This document shows, piece by piece, positions 24,329 to 33,698 of a DNA stretch of 64,000 bases. A program made the translations under genes and the position numbers. Positions within the stretch are counted from its first letter, which is position 1, and every line of letters starts with the position of its first letter. The stretch spans positions 3,678,001-3,742,000 of the forward strand of contig NZ_CP050022.2 of NCBI RefSeq assembly GCF_011602485.2, given 5' to 3'. The notes under the pieces were generated by a model. That model was not told the origin of the DNA. It did not search any database and was given only the letters and a program-made list of their open reading frames with translations. This stretch comes from Bradyrhizobium sp. 1(2017). Lineage in GTDB: Bacteria; Pseudomonadota; Alphaproteobacteria; Rhizobiales; Xanthobacteraceae.

Positions 24329-25297
24329 ATGCGGTTCTTTGTTGCCCTCGTTTCGGCTCTGTTTTTGCCGCTCGGCGCGGCTGTCGCGCAGGATTACCCG
24401 ACGAGGCCCATCACCGTGCTGGTGCCGTTCGCCGCCGGCGGGCCGACCGACACCGTCGCCCGACTGACCGCAGCGGGCATGGCAAAATCCCTGGGACAGC
24501 AGGTCATCGTCGAGAATGCAACAGGTGCCGGCGGCACGATCGGCACGACCCGCGCCGCGCGCGCCCAGCCGGACGGCTACACGCTGCTGATCCATCATGT
24601 CGGCATCTCGACCGCCGCGACGCTGTATCGCAATCTCAGTTATGACACGAAGACGGCCTTTGCGCCGATCGGGCTTGTGACCAACGCGCCGATGACCATC
24701 ATCGCGCGTTCCGATTTCCCGCCCAACACGCTCAAGGAGCTGGTCGCCTACGCCCAGCAGCAGGGCGACAAGCTGACTTATGCCAATGCCGGGCTCGGCG
24801 CTGCGTCGCATCTCTGCGGCATGCTGTTTATGACGGCGATCCAGAAGCAGCTCACCACGGTGCCTTACAAGGGCAACGGTCCGATCATGAACGATCTGCT
24901 CGGCAAGCAGATCGATCTCACCTGCGATCAGGCGACCAACACCACCGGGCCAATCACGGCCAAGCAGGTCAAGGCCTTTGCGATCACTACCAAGGAGCGG
25001 TTGAAGAGCCTGCCCGACTTGCCGACCGCCGACGAGGCCGGCCTCAAGGGCTTTGAGCTCGGCGTCTGGCACGGCCTCTATGCGCCCAAGGGCACGCCGC
25101 CGGCGATCGTTCAGAAGCTGACGGCGGCGCTACAGGCCGCGCTCAAGGATCCGACGCTGGTTGCCCGGTTCAACGACATCAACACCGAGCCGGTCCCGCA
25201 GGACAAGGCGACGCCCGAGGCGCTGGGCGCGATGCTGACGAGTGAGATCGACCGCTGGGCGCCGATCATCAAGGCAGCCGGGCAGTACGCGGACTGA
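24329..25297 (+). CDS. Tripartite tricarboxylate transporter substrate-binding protein (TctC/Bug family)
   Basis: 322 residues. A signal peptide (about 1-21, ending AVAQ) is followed by the Bug fold: YPTRPITVLVPFAAGGPTDTVARLTA near the mature N-terminus, GAGGTIGTTRAARAQPDGYTLL, and the VPYKGNGPIMNDLLGKQID segment. These periplasmic receptors bind carboxylates. GGAGGA precedes the ATG. The membrane components TctA and TctB are not adjacent, as is common for the expanded Bug family; the ligand cannot be predicted. Confidence 0.92.
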   Translation: MRFFVALVSALFLPLGAAVAQDYPTRPITVLVPFAAGGPTDTVARLTAAGMAKSLGQQVIVENATGAGGTIGTTRAARAQPDGYTLLIHHVGISTAATLYRNLSYDTKTAFAPIGLVTNAPMTIIARSDFPPNTLKELVAYAQQQGDKLTYANAGLGAASHLCGMLFMTAIQKQLTTVPYKGNGPIMNDLLGKQIDLTCDQATNTTGPITAKQVKAFAITTKERLKSLPDLPTADEAGLKGFELGVWHGLYAPKGTPPAIVQKLTAALQAALKDPTLVARFNDINTEPVPQDKATPEALGAMLTSEIDRWAPIIKAAGQYAD

Positions 25298-25450
25298 GCG
25301 ATTCCGGCGCGAAAGTGCCATCCGGAAGGATAGCAATGGCGCGGGTGAAAAGCAGCCTGCTCAATAACTAACCGGTGGGTATCCAAACACCGCTACTGTG
25401 CATGGGGTTGTTTCGCACGTTTTGATGAGTCGGGCTCGCGGGCAGCGGCG

Positions 25451-27310
25451 CTAACCGGTCGCCTCGTCATATTGCGTGCTCGCCTCGAGCCACTGCTCCT
25501 CGGCGCGCACCAATGCATCGGCGGCGTTGGCGCGGGCCTTCGACAATTGCGCCGCCTGCTTGGGGTCGCGCGTGAATATGTCGGGCAAGGCGAGGGCGGT
25601 GTCGATCTTGGTGATGATCTCGCTGACGCGGGCGATCTCGGCCTCGGCTTCCGCGATGCGCTTCTTCAGCGAACCGCGATTGTCCGATTTCGGACGCTGC
25701 GGCTTCTCGCTCGCCGCGCTGCGCTCGCGCGGGGCTTCCGCGTTGCGGGCGGACAGCACCAGGCGGCGGTACTCGTCGAGGTCGCCGTCGTAATCGGTCA
25801 CGGTGCGGTCGGCGACGATCCAGAGCCGTTCGGCGCAGGCCTCGATCAGATAGCGATCGTGCGAGACCATGATGACGGCGCCGGGGAATTCGTTGATCGC
25901 CTCCGCGAGCGCCGCGCGGCTGTCGATGTCGAGATGGTTGGTCGGCTCGTCCAGGATGATCATGTTGGGGCCGAAGAAAGTGGCAAGGCCCAGGAGCAGC
26001 CGCGCCTTCTCGCCGCCCGAGAGCTTGCCGGCCTTGGTGTCGGCGGCCTTGCCGGAGAAGCCGATCGCGCCGGCGCGGGCGCGCACCTTTGCTTCGGGCG
26101 CCTCGCCCATCAGCTTGCGGACGTGGTCGTAGGCGGAGGCGTCCTCGTTGAGCTCGTCGAGCTGGTGCTGCGCGAAATAGGCGATCGACAGCTTGTCCGC
26201 GCGCGTCACTCTGCCGGAGAACGGCGCCAGCCGTCCGGCGAGCAGCTTGACCAGCGTCGACTTGCCGTTGCCGTTGGCACCTAACAATGCGATGCGGTCG
26301 TCATTGTCGATGCGCAGGGTGACGCGGTTGAGCACGGGGCTTGCAGCGTCGTAGCCGACCGACACGTTGTCCGCCGCGATGATCGGCGGTGACAGGATCT
26401 TTTCCGGCGCCGGGAAGCTGATCTCGCGCACGTCCTCGGTGACCAGCGCCGTGATCGGCTTCAGCCGCTCCAGCATCTTGACGCGGGACTGAGCCTGCCG
26501 CGCCTTGGAGGCCTTGGCCTTGAAGCGGTCGACAAAGGCCTGCAGGCGCGCGCGTTCGGCTTCCTGTCGCTTGACCTGCTTGGCATCGAGCAACTCGCGC
26601 GCGGCGCGCTGCTCCTCGAAGGAGGAGTAGGTGCCCTTGTAGAGCGTGAGCCTGCCGCGCTCCAGATGCAGGATCTGGTCGACCGAGCTTTCCAGGAGGT
26701 CGCGGTCGTGGCTGATCACGATCACCGTGCGCGGATAATGCGCGAGGTGGTCCTCCAGCCAGAGCGTGCCTTCGAGGTCGAGATAGTTGGTGGGCTCGTC
26801 GAGCAGCAACAGGTCGGGCGCCGCGAACAGCGTCGCGGCCAGCGCGACGCGCATGCGCCAGCCGCCGGAGAATTCGGCACAAGGGCGGAGCTGATCGGCA
26901 GCGGAGAAGCCGAGACCGGAGAGGATCGCGGCGGCGCGGCTCGGCGCCGAATGCGCGTCGATATCGACGAGGCGAGTCTGGATCTCCGCGATCCGGTGCG
27001 GATCGGTGGCGCGCTCGGCCTCGGCCAGCAGCGCGTCGCGTTCGAGGTCGGCCTTGAGCACGACGGAGATCAGGCTTTCGGGACCGTTCGGGGCTTCCTG
27101 CGCGAGGCTGCCGACGCGCCAGCGCGGCGGCAGGGTCACCGAACCGTGCTCGGCTGCGAGCTCGCTGCGGATCACCTTGAACAGGGTCGACTTGCCGGTG
27201 CCGTTGCGCCCGACCAGGCCGACGCGCGACCCGGGCGTGATTTGCACGGAACTCTGGTCAATCAGAAGGCGTCCGGCGAGGCGGACGGAGAGGTCGGTGA
27301 TCGCAAGCAT
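25451..27310 (-). CDS. ABC-F family ATPase (Uup/YheS-like)
   Basis: 619 residues with two ABC cassettes and no membrane segments, the ABC-F plan of ribosome-associated translation factors. Walker A sites are GRNGTGKST (34-42) and GANGNGKST (about 340); signature motifs are FSGGWRMRV and LSGGEKARL, each followed by LLLDEPTNYLD or IILDEPTNHLD. An arginine- and lysine-rich linker with a long helix (about 235-290, EEQRAARELLDAKQVKRQEAERARL) lies between them and a C-terminal coiled coil (about 545-615) ends the protein. The exact subfamily was not resolved. It most likely acts in ribosome rescue or quality control rather than transport. Confidence 0.93.
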   Translation of the reverse strand: MLAITDLSVRLAGRLLIDQSSVQITPGSRVGLVGRNGTGKSTLFKVIRSELAAEHGSVTLPPRWRVGSLAQEAPNGPESLISVVLKADLERDALLAEAERATDPHRIAEIQTRLVDIDAHSAPSRAAAILSGLGFSAADQLRPCAEFSGGWRMRVALAATLFAAPDLLLLDEPTNYLDLEGTLWLEDHLAHYPRTVIVISHDRDLLESSVDQILHLERGRLTLYKGTYSSFEEQRAARELLDAKQVKRQEAERARLQAFVDRFKAKASKARQAQSRVKMLERLKPITALVTEDVREISFPAPEKILSPPIIAADNVSVGYDAASPVLNRVTLRIDNDDRIALLGANGNGKSTLVKLLAGRLAPFSGRVTRADKLSIAYFAQHQLDELNEDASAYDHVRKLMGEAPEAKVRARAGAIGFSGKAADTKAGKLSGGEKARLLLGLATFFGPNMIILDEPTNHLDIDSRAALAEAINEFPGAVIMVSHDRYLIEACAERLWIVADRTVTDYDGDLDEYRRLVLSARNAEAPRERSAASEKPQRPKSDNRGSLKKRIAEAEAEIARVSEIITKIDTALALPDIFTRDPKQAAQLSKARANAADALVRAEEQWLEASTQYDEATG

Positions 27311-27366
27311 GCGGCCTTGTCACCGCAAGGCGCCTCGAACGCAACCCGCTTTTTCGTGTGATCCGG

Positions 27367-27540
27367 TCAGTGCGATTCGCGTTCGCGCCGTTGCAACTCG
27401 TTGAGCAGCTGCTCGAGATGCGTCGGGAGCCGGGGATCGGGGCGCAGGCTCTGCTGAAGCCGTTCTCCCACGGCGTCGCAAATCGAGCGGCTGGTGCGCC
27501 GGTCGATCTGTTCGCTGTCATTGGCAGAAAGGCCAGCCAT
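27367..27540 (-). CDS. Small helical protein, 57 residues; function unknown
   Basis: The frame encodes MAGLSANDSEQIDRRTSRS, then ICDAVGERLQQSLRPDPRLPTHLEQLLNELQRRERESH. It is soluble, with two amphipathic helices separated by a Pro-rich turn. The pattern GxxLxxxxxxxxxxPxxLxxLLxxL resembles the NepR anti-sigma family in a general way, but no sigma factor or PhyR lies nearby. Upstream codons fit the neighbour's codon use. It stops 57 bases before the ABC-F start on the same strand and may be cotranscribed with it. Confidence 0.6.
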   Translation of the reverse strand: MAGLSANDSEQIDRRTSRSICDAVGERLQQSLRPDPRLPTHLEQLLNELQRRERESH

Positions 27541-27676
27541 CGCGGGGTTCCGTGTTCAAAGTAGCGTCACGGTACCAAGTCGTTGGCCCCCAAAATAGTT
27601 TCGCGGCCCGAGGGGAAAGCGGGGAATTCTAGTCAAAATTGTATGAACGCCGTCCTGTCCGCCCAAATAATAAAAG

Positions 27677-27702
27677 GGCCCCGGCGGGGGATCGCCGGGG
27701 CC
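27677..27702 (-). terminator. Rho-independent terminator of the small secreted-protein gene
   Basis: GGCCCCGGCG and CGCCGGGGCC form a perfect 10-base-pair stem with a 6-base loop. Read on the minus strand it is followed by CCCTTTTATTATT, a T-rich run, about 65 bases past the stop codon of the gene at 27766-28029. Confidence 0.8.
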
Positions 27703-27765
27703 TGTCCTGGAAGGGGATACCTTGGGGGCGGCGGTAACCCCTTTAGCAGGAAGGTGCTGTCGGGC

Positions 27766-28029
27766 TCAGTAGCAGCGGTTGATCAGCCGCCAGCGAGGTC
27801 CCCAGGGGGTCGGGACCAGCCGGCGCACATAGCAGCCGCCATAGCCGTAGGAGACGGGGCCGCCCGCATAGAAGCGCGGTCCACCACCCCAGCCGCGGTG
27901 CCAGCCGCCGCCATGCCAGCCGCCGCCACCGTGCCAGCCGCCATGCCAGTGAGCGGAGGCGGAGGTCGGCGCCAGCGCGGCACCGAGCGCCAGCGCGGCA
28001 ACGGCGGCGAGCGAAAGTTTCCTCAACAT
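27766..28029 (-). CDS. Small exported His/Gly/Trp-rich protein
   Basis: 87 residues. A signal peptide (about 1-26, ending SASA) leads to a mature protein opening with HWHGGWHGGGGWHGGGWHRGWGGG and closing with a Cys-containing RRLVPTPWGPRWRLINRCY segment. The evenly spaced histidines could bind metal ions, and the Tyr/Gly-rich middle is probably flexible. I recall many similar proteins in Bradyrhizobium without a known role. A GAGGAG ribosome site precedes the ATG. The gene is monocistronic, with its own terminator. Confidence 0.72.
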   Translation of the reverse strand: MLRKLSLAAVAALALGAALAPTSASAHWHGGWHGGGGWHGGGWHRGWGGGPRFYAGGPVSYGYGGCYVRRLVPTPWGPRWRLINRCY

Positions 28030-28280
28030 GGTGATCTCCTCAAAACTGCCGGCGCGGGTCTGTTGCGTCGATGGGGCCGACCTTACGCCGGCGAAGCTGA
28101 ACCGATCCCTGACGGGGGCTGCAGATTGGGTTCATCAGGGTGAAATTGTTGTAATCTACGCCTGAGGTCCCGGGCCGCGGCCCTGCGCCGAAGTCCCTGT
28201 GCGCCGCTTGCCGTCCGGCAAAGGCGCCGATATAAGCCCCGCAACTCCCCAACCACCGCTTCTTCCCAGGAACCAGACTT

Positions 28281-28703
28281 ATGGCCATCGAACGCACTTT
28301 CTCGATCATCAAGCCCGACGCGACCGAGCGTAACCTGACCGGCGCGGTCAACGCCGTGATCGAGAAGGCGGGTCTGCGCATCGTCGCTCAGAAGCGCATC
28401 CGCATGACCAAGGGCCAGGCCGAGACCTTCTATGCCGTCCACAAGGCGCGCCCGTTCTTCGGCGAGCTCGTCGACTTCATGACCTCGGGTCCGGTCGTGG
28501 TGCAGGTGCTGGAAGGCGAGGGCGCGATCGCCAAGTATCGCGAGGTGATGGGCGCGACCGATCCGGCCAAGGCCGCCGAGGGCACCGTCCGCAAGCTCTA
28601 CGCCAAGTCGATCGGCGAGAACTCGGTGCACGGCTCCGATGCGCCGGAGACGGCCGCGATCGAGATCGTCCAGTTCTTCTCGGGCAACGAGATCGTCGGC
28701 TGA
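28281..28703 (+). CDS. ndk: Nucleoside diphosphate kinase
   Basis: 140 residues, full length. Ndk passes the gamma phosphate of ATP to nucleoside diphosphates through a phosphohistidine. The signature NSVHGSD contains the catalytic His117, and the N-terminal [17 protein letters not shown], with Lys11 binding the phosphates, is standard. The enzyme is cytosolic and forms a tetramer or hexamer. Transcription is probably separate, with the 5' promoter inside the 250-base gap to the left. Confidence 0.98.
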   Translation: MAIERTFSIIKPDATERNLTGAVNAVIEKAGLRIVAQKRIRMTKGQAETFYAVHKARPFFGELVDFMTSGPVVVQVLEGEGAIAKYREVMGATDPAKAAEGTVRKLYAKSIGENSVHGSDAPETAAIEIVQFFSGNEIVG

Positions 28704-28747
28704 TCAATCAGCCGATAGGTTAGGAACGACGGGCGAAAGGACTCATT

Positions 28748-29608
28748 GTGGACTGGCTCTGGCAGATCTTCGATCCCGCTACGATCGGGGCGTTCTTCAC
28801 CCAGTTTCGCAATGAGATGGCAGCGCCGACCTTCTGGTTGGCGGTCGGCAAGATCATCTGGATCAACATCCTGCTCTCCGGCGACAACGCGCTGGTGATC
28901 GCGCTTGCCTGCCGCGGTCTGTCGCCGCGGCACCGGCTCTGGGGCATGATCTTCGGTGCCGGCGCAGCGGTGATGCTGCGGATCATCTTTACCGGCATCG
29001 TCGCGACCCTGATGGAGCTGCCGTATCTGAAGCTGATTGGTGGTCTTGCGCTGATCGTGATCGCGGCAAAGCTCCTAGTGCCCGAAAACGAGGACGAGGA
29101 CGACGTCGATGCCGCATCGCATCTGTGGCAGGCCATCCAAATCGTGGTGGTCGCCGACATCGTCATGAGTCTCGACAACGTCATCGCGGTTGCTGCCGCG
29201 GCCAATGGCAGCGTGCCGCTGCTGGTCCTCGGCCTTGCCGTCAGCGTGCCGCTGATCGTCGCCGGTGCTGCGCTGATCATGGCGCTGCTCACGAAGCTGC
29301 CGGTCCTGGTCTGGGCCGGTGCGGCGCTGCTCGGCTGGATCTCGGGCGAGGTGATCGCGACCGATCCCGCCGTCGCGCCGAAGCTGCACACGCTGTTCGA
29401 CGGCTCGCTCGGCGCCGCGCTGGACGGCATGCTTGGCGCCCTTCGCATCCCGCCGCAGTTCGGCCATGGCGGCACGGGCGGCGAATATCTCTGCGCCGCA
29501 CTCGGTGTCGTCGTCGTGCTGGTCGTCGGTAGCATCTGGCGCCGGCGCAGCCTGACCGCGGCCGCGCTCGAATCCTCCGAGCGGCACGCCAAGGCCTCTG
29601 CGGAGTGA
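28748..29608 (+). CDS. TerC family integral membrane protein (YjbE/TerC-like)
   Basis: 286 residues from a GTG start. Seven or eight membrane helices; two internally similar blocks carry the family's acidic metal-ligand motif, SGDNALVIALAC near residues 40-51 and SLDNVIAVAAAA near 141-152. An acidic loop (ENEDEDDVDAASH) lies between them. TerC proteins are implicated in manganese export and tellurite resistance; the bacterial relatives supply Mn efflux to prevent mis-metalation of exported enzymes. The C-terminal part has a Gly-rich loop and a final helix. It lies 44 bases after ndk and may be cotranscribed. Confidence 0.88.
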   Translation: MDWLWQIFDPATIGAFFTQFRNEMAAPTFWLAVGKIIWINILLSGDNALVIALACRGLSPRHRLWGMIFGAGAAVMLRIIFTGIVATLMELPYLKLIGGLALIVIAAKLLVPENEDEDDVDAASHLWQAIQIVVVADIVMSLDNVIAVAAAANGSVPLLVLGLAVSVPLIVAGAALIMALLTKLPVLVWAGAALLGWISGEVIATDPAVAPKLHTLFDGSLGAALDGMLGALRIPPQFGHGGTGGEYLCAALGVVVVLVVGSIWRRRSLTAAALESSERHAKASAE

Positions 29609-29708
29609 ATTCGACGTTCTGATCGGTCGTGCTTTCCTCGCCAGCTAGGAGAGGCGAGCACCTCACCGAGATACTCGCCGCGTCGGCAACGGTACGCGTT
29701 GCGATTCC

Positions 29709-29840
29709 TGGCCATGGGCGCAGCTCAAGAGCCGAAATCGGCTGCTGGTGTTCGCAGCAGGCTTCGCACCGCTCGTCCTGTTCGTCAGCGGCTTGATGAT
29801 GTGGCTCAAGAGACATCCCGGGAAGATGAGGCCGGGCTAA
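29709..29840 (+). pseudogene. Possible remnant of a PepSY-type membrane protein C-terminus
   Basis: One short frame here reads WPWAQLKSRNRLLVFAAG, then FAPLVLFVSGLMMWLKRHPGK before its stop. The hydrophobic helix ending in a Leu-Met-Met-Trp-Leu-Lys-Arg pattern is typical of the last transmembrane helix of PepSY-associated proteins. The frame has no start codon with a ribosome site and is preceded by a stop at 29646, so it looks like the tail of a gene lost by deletion. It could be chance. Confidence 0.35.
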
Positions 29841-29845
29841 AGGGG

Positions 29846-31348
29846 TCAGCGCCTCACGATCGAACCGGCGCGGCCAATCAGGCGGGCGAGCTGGCGGAAG
29901 CGGCTGCCGACGCGGTCGGCGACAAGATCGCCGAGGCGATGTTCGAACACCAGCATCAATTTGCGGCCCTGGCTGCGGAAATGCGTGGCGGGCAGCACGC
30001 CCGGGCGCGCCGCCGAAATCAGATGCGCGACGCGGAACGCCGCCCCCAAGAGGCGGGCGCGCTCGAGCTGCGCCGGCGTCAGTAGGCCCTGCATGGTTGT
30101 CGGCGGCTGGTTCTCCTGGCTCAGCCCGGCATAGCGATAGAACACCGACAAACCGACGAAGACGCGTTCGGTATGAGTGATCGCCCCGAAATTGCCGTTG
30201 ACGACGAGGCTCAGCGTCTGCTCGCCGCGGTGATCGGGGTGAACGCGCCAGCCGATGTCGGAGAGCAGGCAGGCCGTGTGACGCAGGCGGCGGTCCTCTT
30301 CGGTCTCGCGCAGCTTCACGACGCGCGCGAGGCGATCGGTCCAGGCGATTAGCTCGCGGGCATGCCTGGCCGAGCGCGACAGCAGCTGGTTGAGTTCCTC
30401 GGCGGCGCAGATCAGCCCGTCCTTGCTGCGTTCGGTCTCCGACAGCTTCTCGTGCAACAGGCCTTCGCGCACGCCGAAGGTGGAGAATACGATCGTCTTC
30501 GGCTTCGCCACGCGGATGATGTGCTCGAGCACCAGGGCGGCATAGGTGAGGAGCGGGCGGCGCGCATCGGCGACGATCTCGATGTCGGCGAGCATCTCGG
30601 CGGCCGCGAGGCGACGGAGACGGCGCGAGAAGTCGAGCGCCTCGGCCGCGGGAATGGAGTAGCCATGCATGACCTGGAGCGGATAGCCGCTCTGGATGAT
30701 GTGGATGCGCGCGAGCGCGCGCCAGGTGCCGCCGACGGCGTAGAAGGTGCGGCCGCGGCCCGCGGCGAGCTGCGGCACATCGTCGATCGCCTCGCGGACG
30801 ATGCGGTCGGCGCGCTTGAGCGATTTGTGGGCGAGATCCTGAAGTGCGAGCCCGCCGAGCGGCAGCGTCACGCCGCTGCGTACGCTGTTCCGGCGCACGT
30901 CGATCAGCTCGAGCGAGCCGCCGCCGAGATCGCCGACGATGCCGTCGGGATGATGGATACCAGAGATCACGCCGAGCGCCGACAGCCGCGCTTCGCGCGG
31001 GCCCGACAGGATCTCGATCTTCACGGCGCAGATGCGCTCGGCCTTGGCGATGAAGTCGGGGCCGTTGGAGGCATCGCGGCAGGCGGCCGTCGCAATCGCG
31101 AACACGCGCCCGACCTGCATCACGCGGCAGAGGGCTCGAAACCGCTTCAACGAGGTCAGCGCCTTGTCGACGGCGTCGGGTGCGAGAAGGCCCGTGCTCT
31201 GCACCTCGCGTCCGAGGCCGCACAGCGTCTTCTCGTTGAAGATTGGAATGAGGCTGCGCGCCAGCGCCTCGTAGACGACGAGACGAACCGAGTTGGAACC
31301 GATGTCGATGACCGCGACGCTCGCGCCGCGCTTGCGCGGCCGCTTCAC
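29846..31348 (-). CDS. ppx: Exopolyphosphatase / guanosine pentaphosphate phosphatase family
   Basis: 500 residues. Ppx removes terminal phosphates from polyphosphate; relatives convert pppGpp to ppGpp. The actin-fold phosphate-binding loops are visible: DIGSNSVRLVV at 15-25 and GDLGGGSLEL at 139-148. The C-terminal part (about 310-500) contains the HD-type helical domain, with RHTACLLSDIGWRVHPDHR. It starts 15 bases after the ppk stop, so synthesis and breakdown of polyphosphate are encoded together. Substrate preference between polyphosphate and pppGpp cannot be told from sequence. Confidence 0.94.
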   Translation of the reverse strand: MKRPRKRGASVAVIDIGSNSVRLVVYEALARSLIPIFNEKTLCGLGREVQSTGLLAPDAVDKALTSLKRFRALCRVMQVGRVFAIATAACRDASNGPDFIAKAERICAVKIEILSGPREARLSALGVISGIHHPDGIVGDLGGGSLELIDVRRNSVRSGVTLPLGGLALQDLAHKSLKRADRIVREAIDDVPQLAAGRGRTFYAVGGTWRALARIHIIQSGYPLQVMHGYSIPAAEALDFSRRLRRLAAAEMLADIEIVADARRPLLTYAALVLEHIIRVAKPKTIVFSTFGVREGLLHEKLSETERSKDGLICAAEELNQLLSRSARHARELIAWTDRLARVVKLRETEEDRRLRHTACLLSDIGWRVHPDHRGEQTLSLVVNGNFGAITHTERVFVGLSVFYRYAGLSQENQPPTTMQGLLTPAQLERARLLGAAFRVAHLISAARPGVLPATHFRSQGRKLMLVFEHRLGDLVADRVGSRFRQLARLIGRAGSIVRR

Positions 31349-31363
31349 GTCGAGAACCCGGAT

Positions 31364-33580
31364 TCAGGATTGATGACGTTCATTACGGCGCGTGAGACGG
31401 CGCGGCGAGGATTCCTTGAGCGACTTTCCACGGCCAGACAGACTCGGATTTGTCATGAAATAGTTGTGGACATTGAAAGGCTCTTCGCCCTTCGCGGTCT
31501 TCATACGCGTTGAGGACCCGTCCGGCAACAATTGCCAACTCTGCTCATTGTCCTTCAGGTTCGCGACCATGATCTGTTCGAGAACCTGCTGATGCACCGT
31601 GGGATTTTGCAGCGGACACAGCACCTCGACGCGACGGTCGAGGTTGCGCGGCATCATGTCGGCCGAGGAGATATACACAGCCGCTTTCGCGCTCGGCAGG
31701 CCCTGGCCCATGCCGAAGCAGTAGATTCGGCCGTGTTCCAGAAATCGTCCGATGATCGACTTGACGCGGATGTTCTCCGACAGACCTGGAATTCCCGGCC
31801 TGAGACAGCAGATGCCGCGTACCACGAGCTCGATCTGGACGCCGGCCTGCGAGGCCTCGTAGAGCGCGTCGATGATATCGGGGTCGACCAGCGCATTCAT
31901 TTTCATCCAGACCGCGCCGGGCCGGCCGTGCCGCGCATGGGCGGTCTCACCCTGGATGTGCTCGATGATGCGCTTGCGCAAGGTCAATGGCGACACCGCC
32001 ATCTTCTCCAGATCGCTCGGCGCGGCATAGCCGGTGATGAAGTTGAACACGCGTGCCGCGTCGCGGCCGATGGTCGGATCCGAGGTGAAGTAGGAGAGGT
32101 CGGTGTAGATGCGTGCGGTGACGGGGTGATAGTTGCCGGTGCCGGTATGGACGTAGGTCGTGAGGTTGCCGCCTTCACGGCGCACCACCATCGAGAGCTT
32201 CGCGTGCGTCTTCAGTTCGAGGAAGCCATAGACGACCTGCACACCGGCACGTTCGAGGTCGCGCGCCCAGCGGATGTTGGCCTCTTCGTCGAAGCGCGCC
32301 TTCAGCTCGATCAGCGCGGTGACGGATTTGCCGGCTTCGGCAGCTTCCGCGAGCGCGCGTACGATCGGCGAGTTGTTGGAGGTGCGGTAGAGCGTCTGCT
32401 TGATCGCGACGACGTCGGGGTCGCGGGTCGCCTGCTGCAGGAACTGCACTACCACGTCGAAGGATTCGTAGGGGTGATGGACGACGAGATCCTTCTGCCG
32501 GATCGCCGCAAAGATGTCGCCGCCATGCTCGCGCACGCGCTCGGGGTGACGCGGTACGTAAGGAGTGAATTCGAGGTCCGGACGGTCGAGGCGCGTGAGC
32601 TGTGAGAGCTCGTTCATCGCCTGCACGCCGTCGACCAGGAATACCTCGTCGTCGGCGGCCGACAGCGCATGCTGTACGAAGCTGCGCAGCTCCTCCGGCA
32701 TCTTGGCGTCGATCTCGAGCCGGATCACCGACCCGCGGCGGCGCCGCTTCAGCGCCGTCTCGAACAGGCGGACGAGGTCTTCCGCCTCTTCCTCGATTTC
32801 GAGCTCGGAGTCGCGGATGATCCGGAAAGCGCCCTGGCCGTGCAGATTGTAGCCCGGGAACAGCCGGTTGATGAACAGGGCGGTTGCCTGCTCCAGCGAG
32901 ATCAGCCGGACGGCCTTGCCTTCGGCAGGCAGGCGGATGAAGCGGTCGATCTTGCCGGGCATGCGGATCAGCGCATTCATCTGCTTGCCGTCGGCGGCGC
33001 GCGTGAGCTGGAGGGCGATGGTGAAGCCGAGGCTCGGAATGAACGGGAAGGGGTGGGCCGGGTCGATCGCCAGCGGCGTCAGCAACGGGAACACGTTGCT
33101 GAGGAAGTAGTCCTCGATCCAGGTCCGTTCCGCCTTGGTGACGTCCTTGCCTTCGACCAGCACGATGCCGACCTCGGCGAGCGTGTTGCGCAGATCGCGC
33201 CAGATCGCCTGCTGGTCGGAGGCAAGCTCGGAAACGGTGCGATTGATCAGCGCGAGCTGTTCGGAGGGCGTCAGGCCGTCGGGGCTGCGTTCGGCAATGC
33301 CCTCGCGCACCTGGGCCTTGATGCCGGCGACGCGGACCATGAAGAACTCGTCGAGGTTATTCGCCGAAATCGACAGGAATCGGACCCGCTCCAGCATGGG
33401 GTGGCTGGGATTGACCGATTCCTCGAGGACGCGGCGGTTGAAATGCAGCCAGGAGAGCTCGCGGTTGATGAACCGCTCGGGGCTTGTAGCGATCGCCGGC
33501 AGGCTTTCGCTCTCTGGATCTTTTTCTTTAATTTCAACAGCTTGCGCGGAGTCCATGAGAAGCCGATCCATCCAGTTCAC
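31364..33580 (-). CDS. ppk1: Polyphosphate kinase
   Basis: 738 residues. Ppk1 polymerises the gamma phosphate of ATP into polyphosphate at the inner membrane. The N-terminal helical domain opens [20 protein letters not shown], and the catalytic phospholipase-D-like half holds HTGTGNYH (His478 to His485, the autophosphorylated His region) and a partner block [16 protein letters not shown] near 650. The start is uncertain: GTG at 33580, or ATGs at 33571 and 33556. It is followed by ppx and preceded by hdaA on the same strand. Confidence 0.96.
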   Translation of the reverse strand: MNWMDRLLMDSAQAVEIKEKDPESESLPAIATSPERFINRELSWLHFNRRVLEESVNPSHPMLERVRFLSISANNLDEFFMVRVAGIKAQVREGIAERSPDGLTPSEQLALINRTVSELASDQQAIWRDLRNTLAEVGIVLVEGKDVTKAERTWIEDYFLSNVFPLLTPLAIDPAHPFPFIPSLGFTIALQLTRAADGKQMNALIRMPGKIDRFIRLPAEGKAVRLISLEQATALFINRLFPGYNLHGQGAFRIIRDSELEIEEEAEDLVRLFETALKRRRRGSVIRLEIDAKMPEELRSFVQHALSAADDEVFLVDGVQAMNELSQLTRLDRPDLEFTPYVPRHPERVREHGGDIFAAIRQKDLVVHHPYESFDVVVQFLQQATRDPDVVAIKQTLYRTSNNSPIVRALAEAAEAGKSVTALIELKARFDEEANIRWARDLERAGVQVVYGFLELKTHAKLSMVVRREGGNLTTYVHTGTGNYHPVTARIYTDLSYFTSDPTIGRDAARVFNFITGYAAPSDLEKMAVSPLTLRKRIIEHIQGETAHARHGRPGAVWMKMNALVDPDIIDALYEASQAGVQIELVVRGICCLRPGIPGLSENIRVKSIIGRFLEHGRIYCFGMGQGLPSAKAAVYISSADMMPRNLDRRVEVLCPLQNPTVHQQVLEQIMVANLKDNEQSWQLLPDGSSTRMKTAKGEEPFNVHNYFMTNPSLSGRGKSLKESSPRRLTRRNERHQS

Positions 33581-33698
33581 CCCGATTTGCGACTTACGCG
33601 CAAAACCGGCGGGAGCATGTGTTAGTCCGATGACGTTTCGATGACATTGATGTTCCGCCGCTCCGCCGCGTCAAGCGGCCAGGGTGATCGGAGGCGGG

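Noticed and set aside
29289..31223. Minus-strand long open frame overlapping ppx and TerC
   Set aside because: Overlaps the ppx gene in another frame and the TerC gene antisense; extremely Arg-rich.
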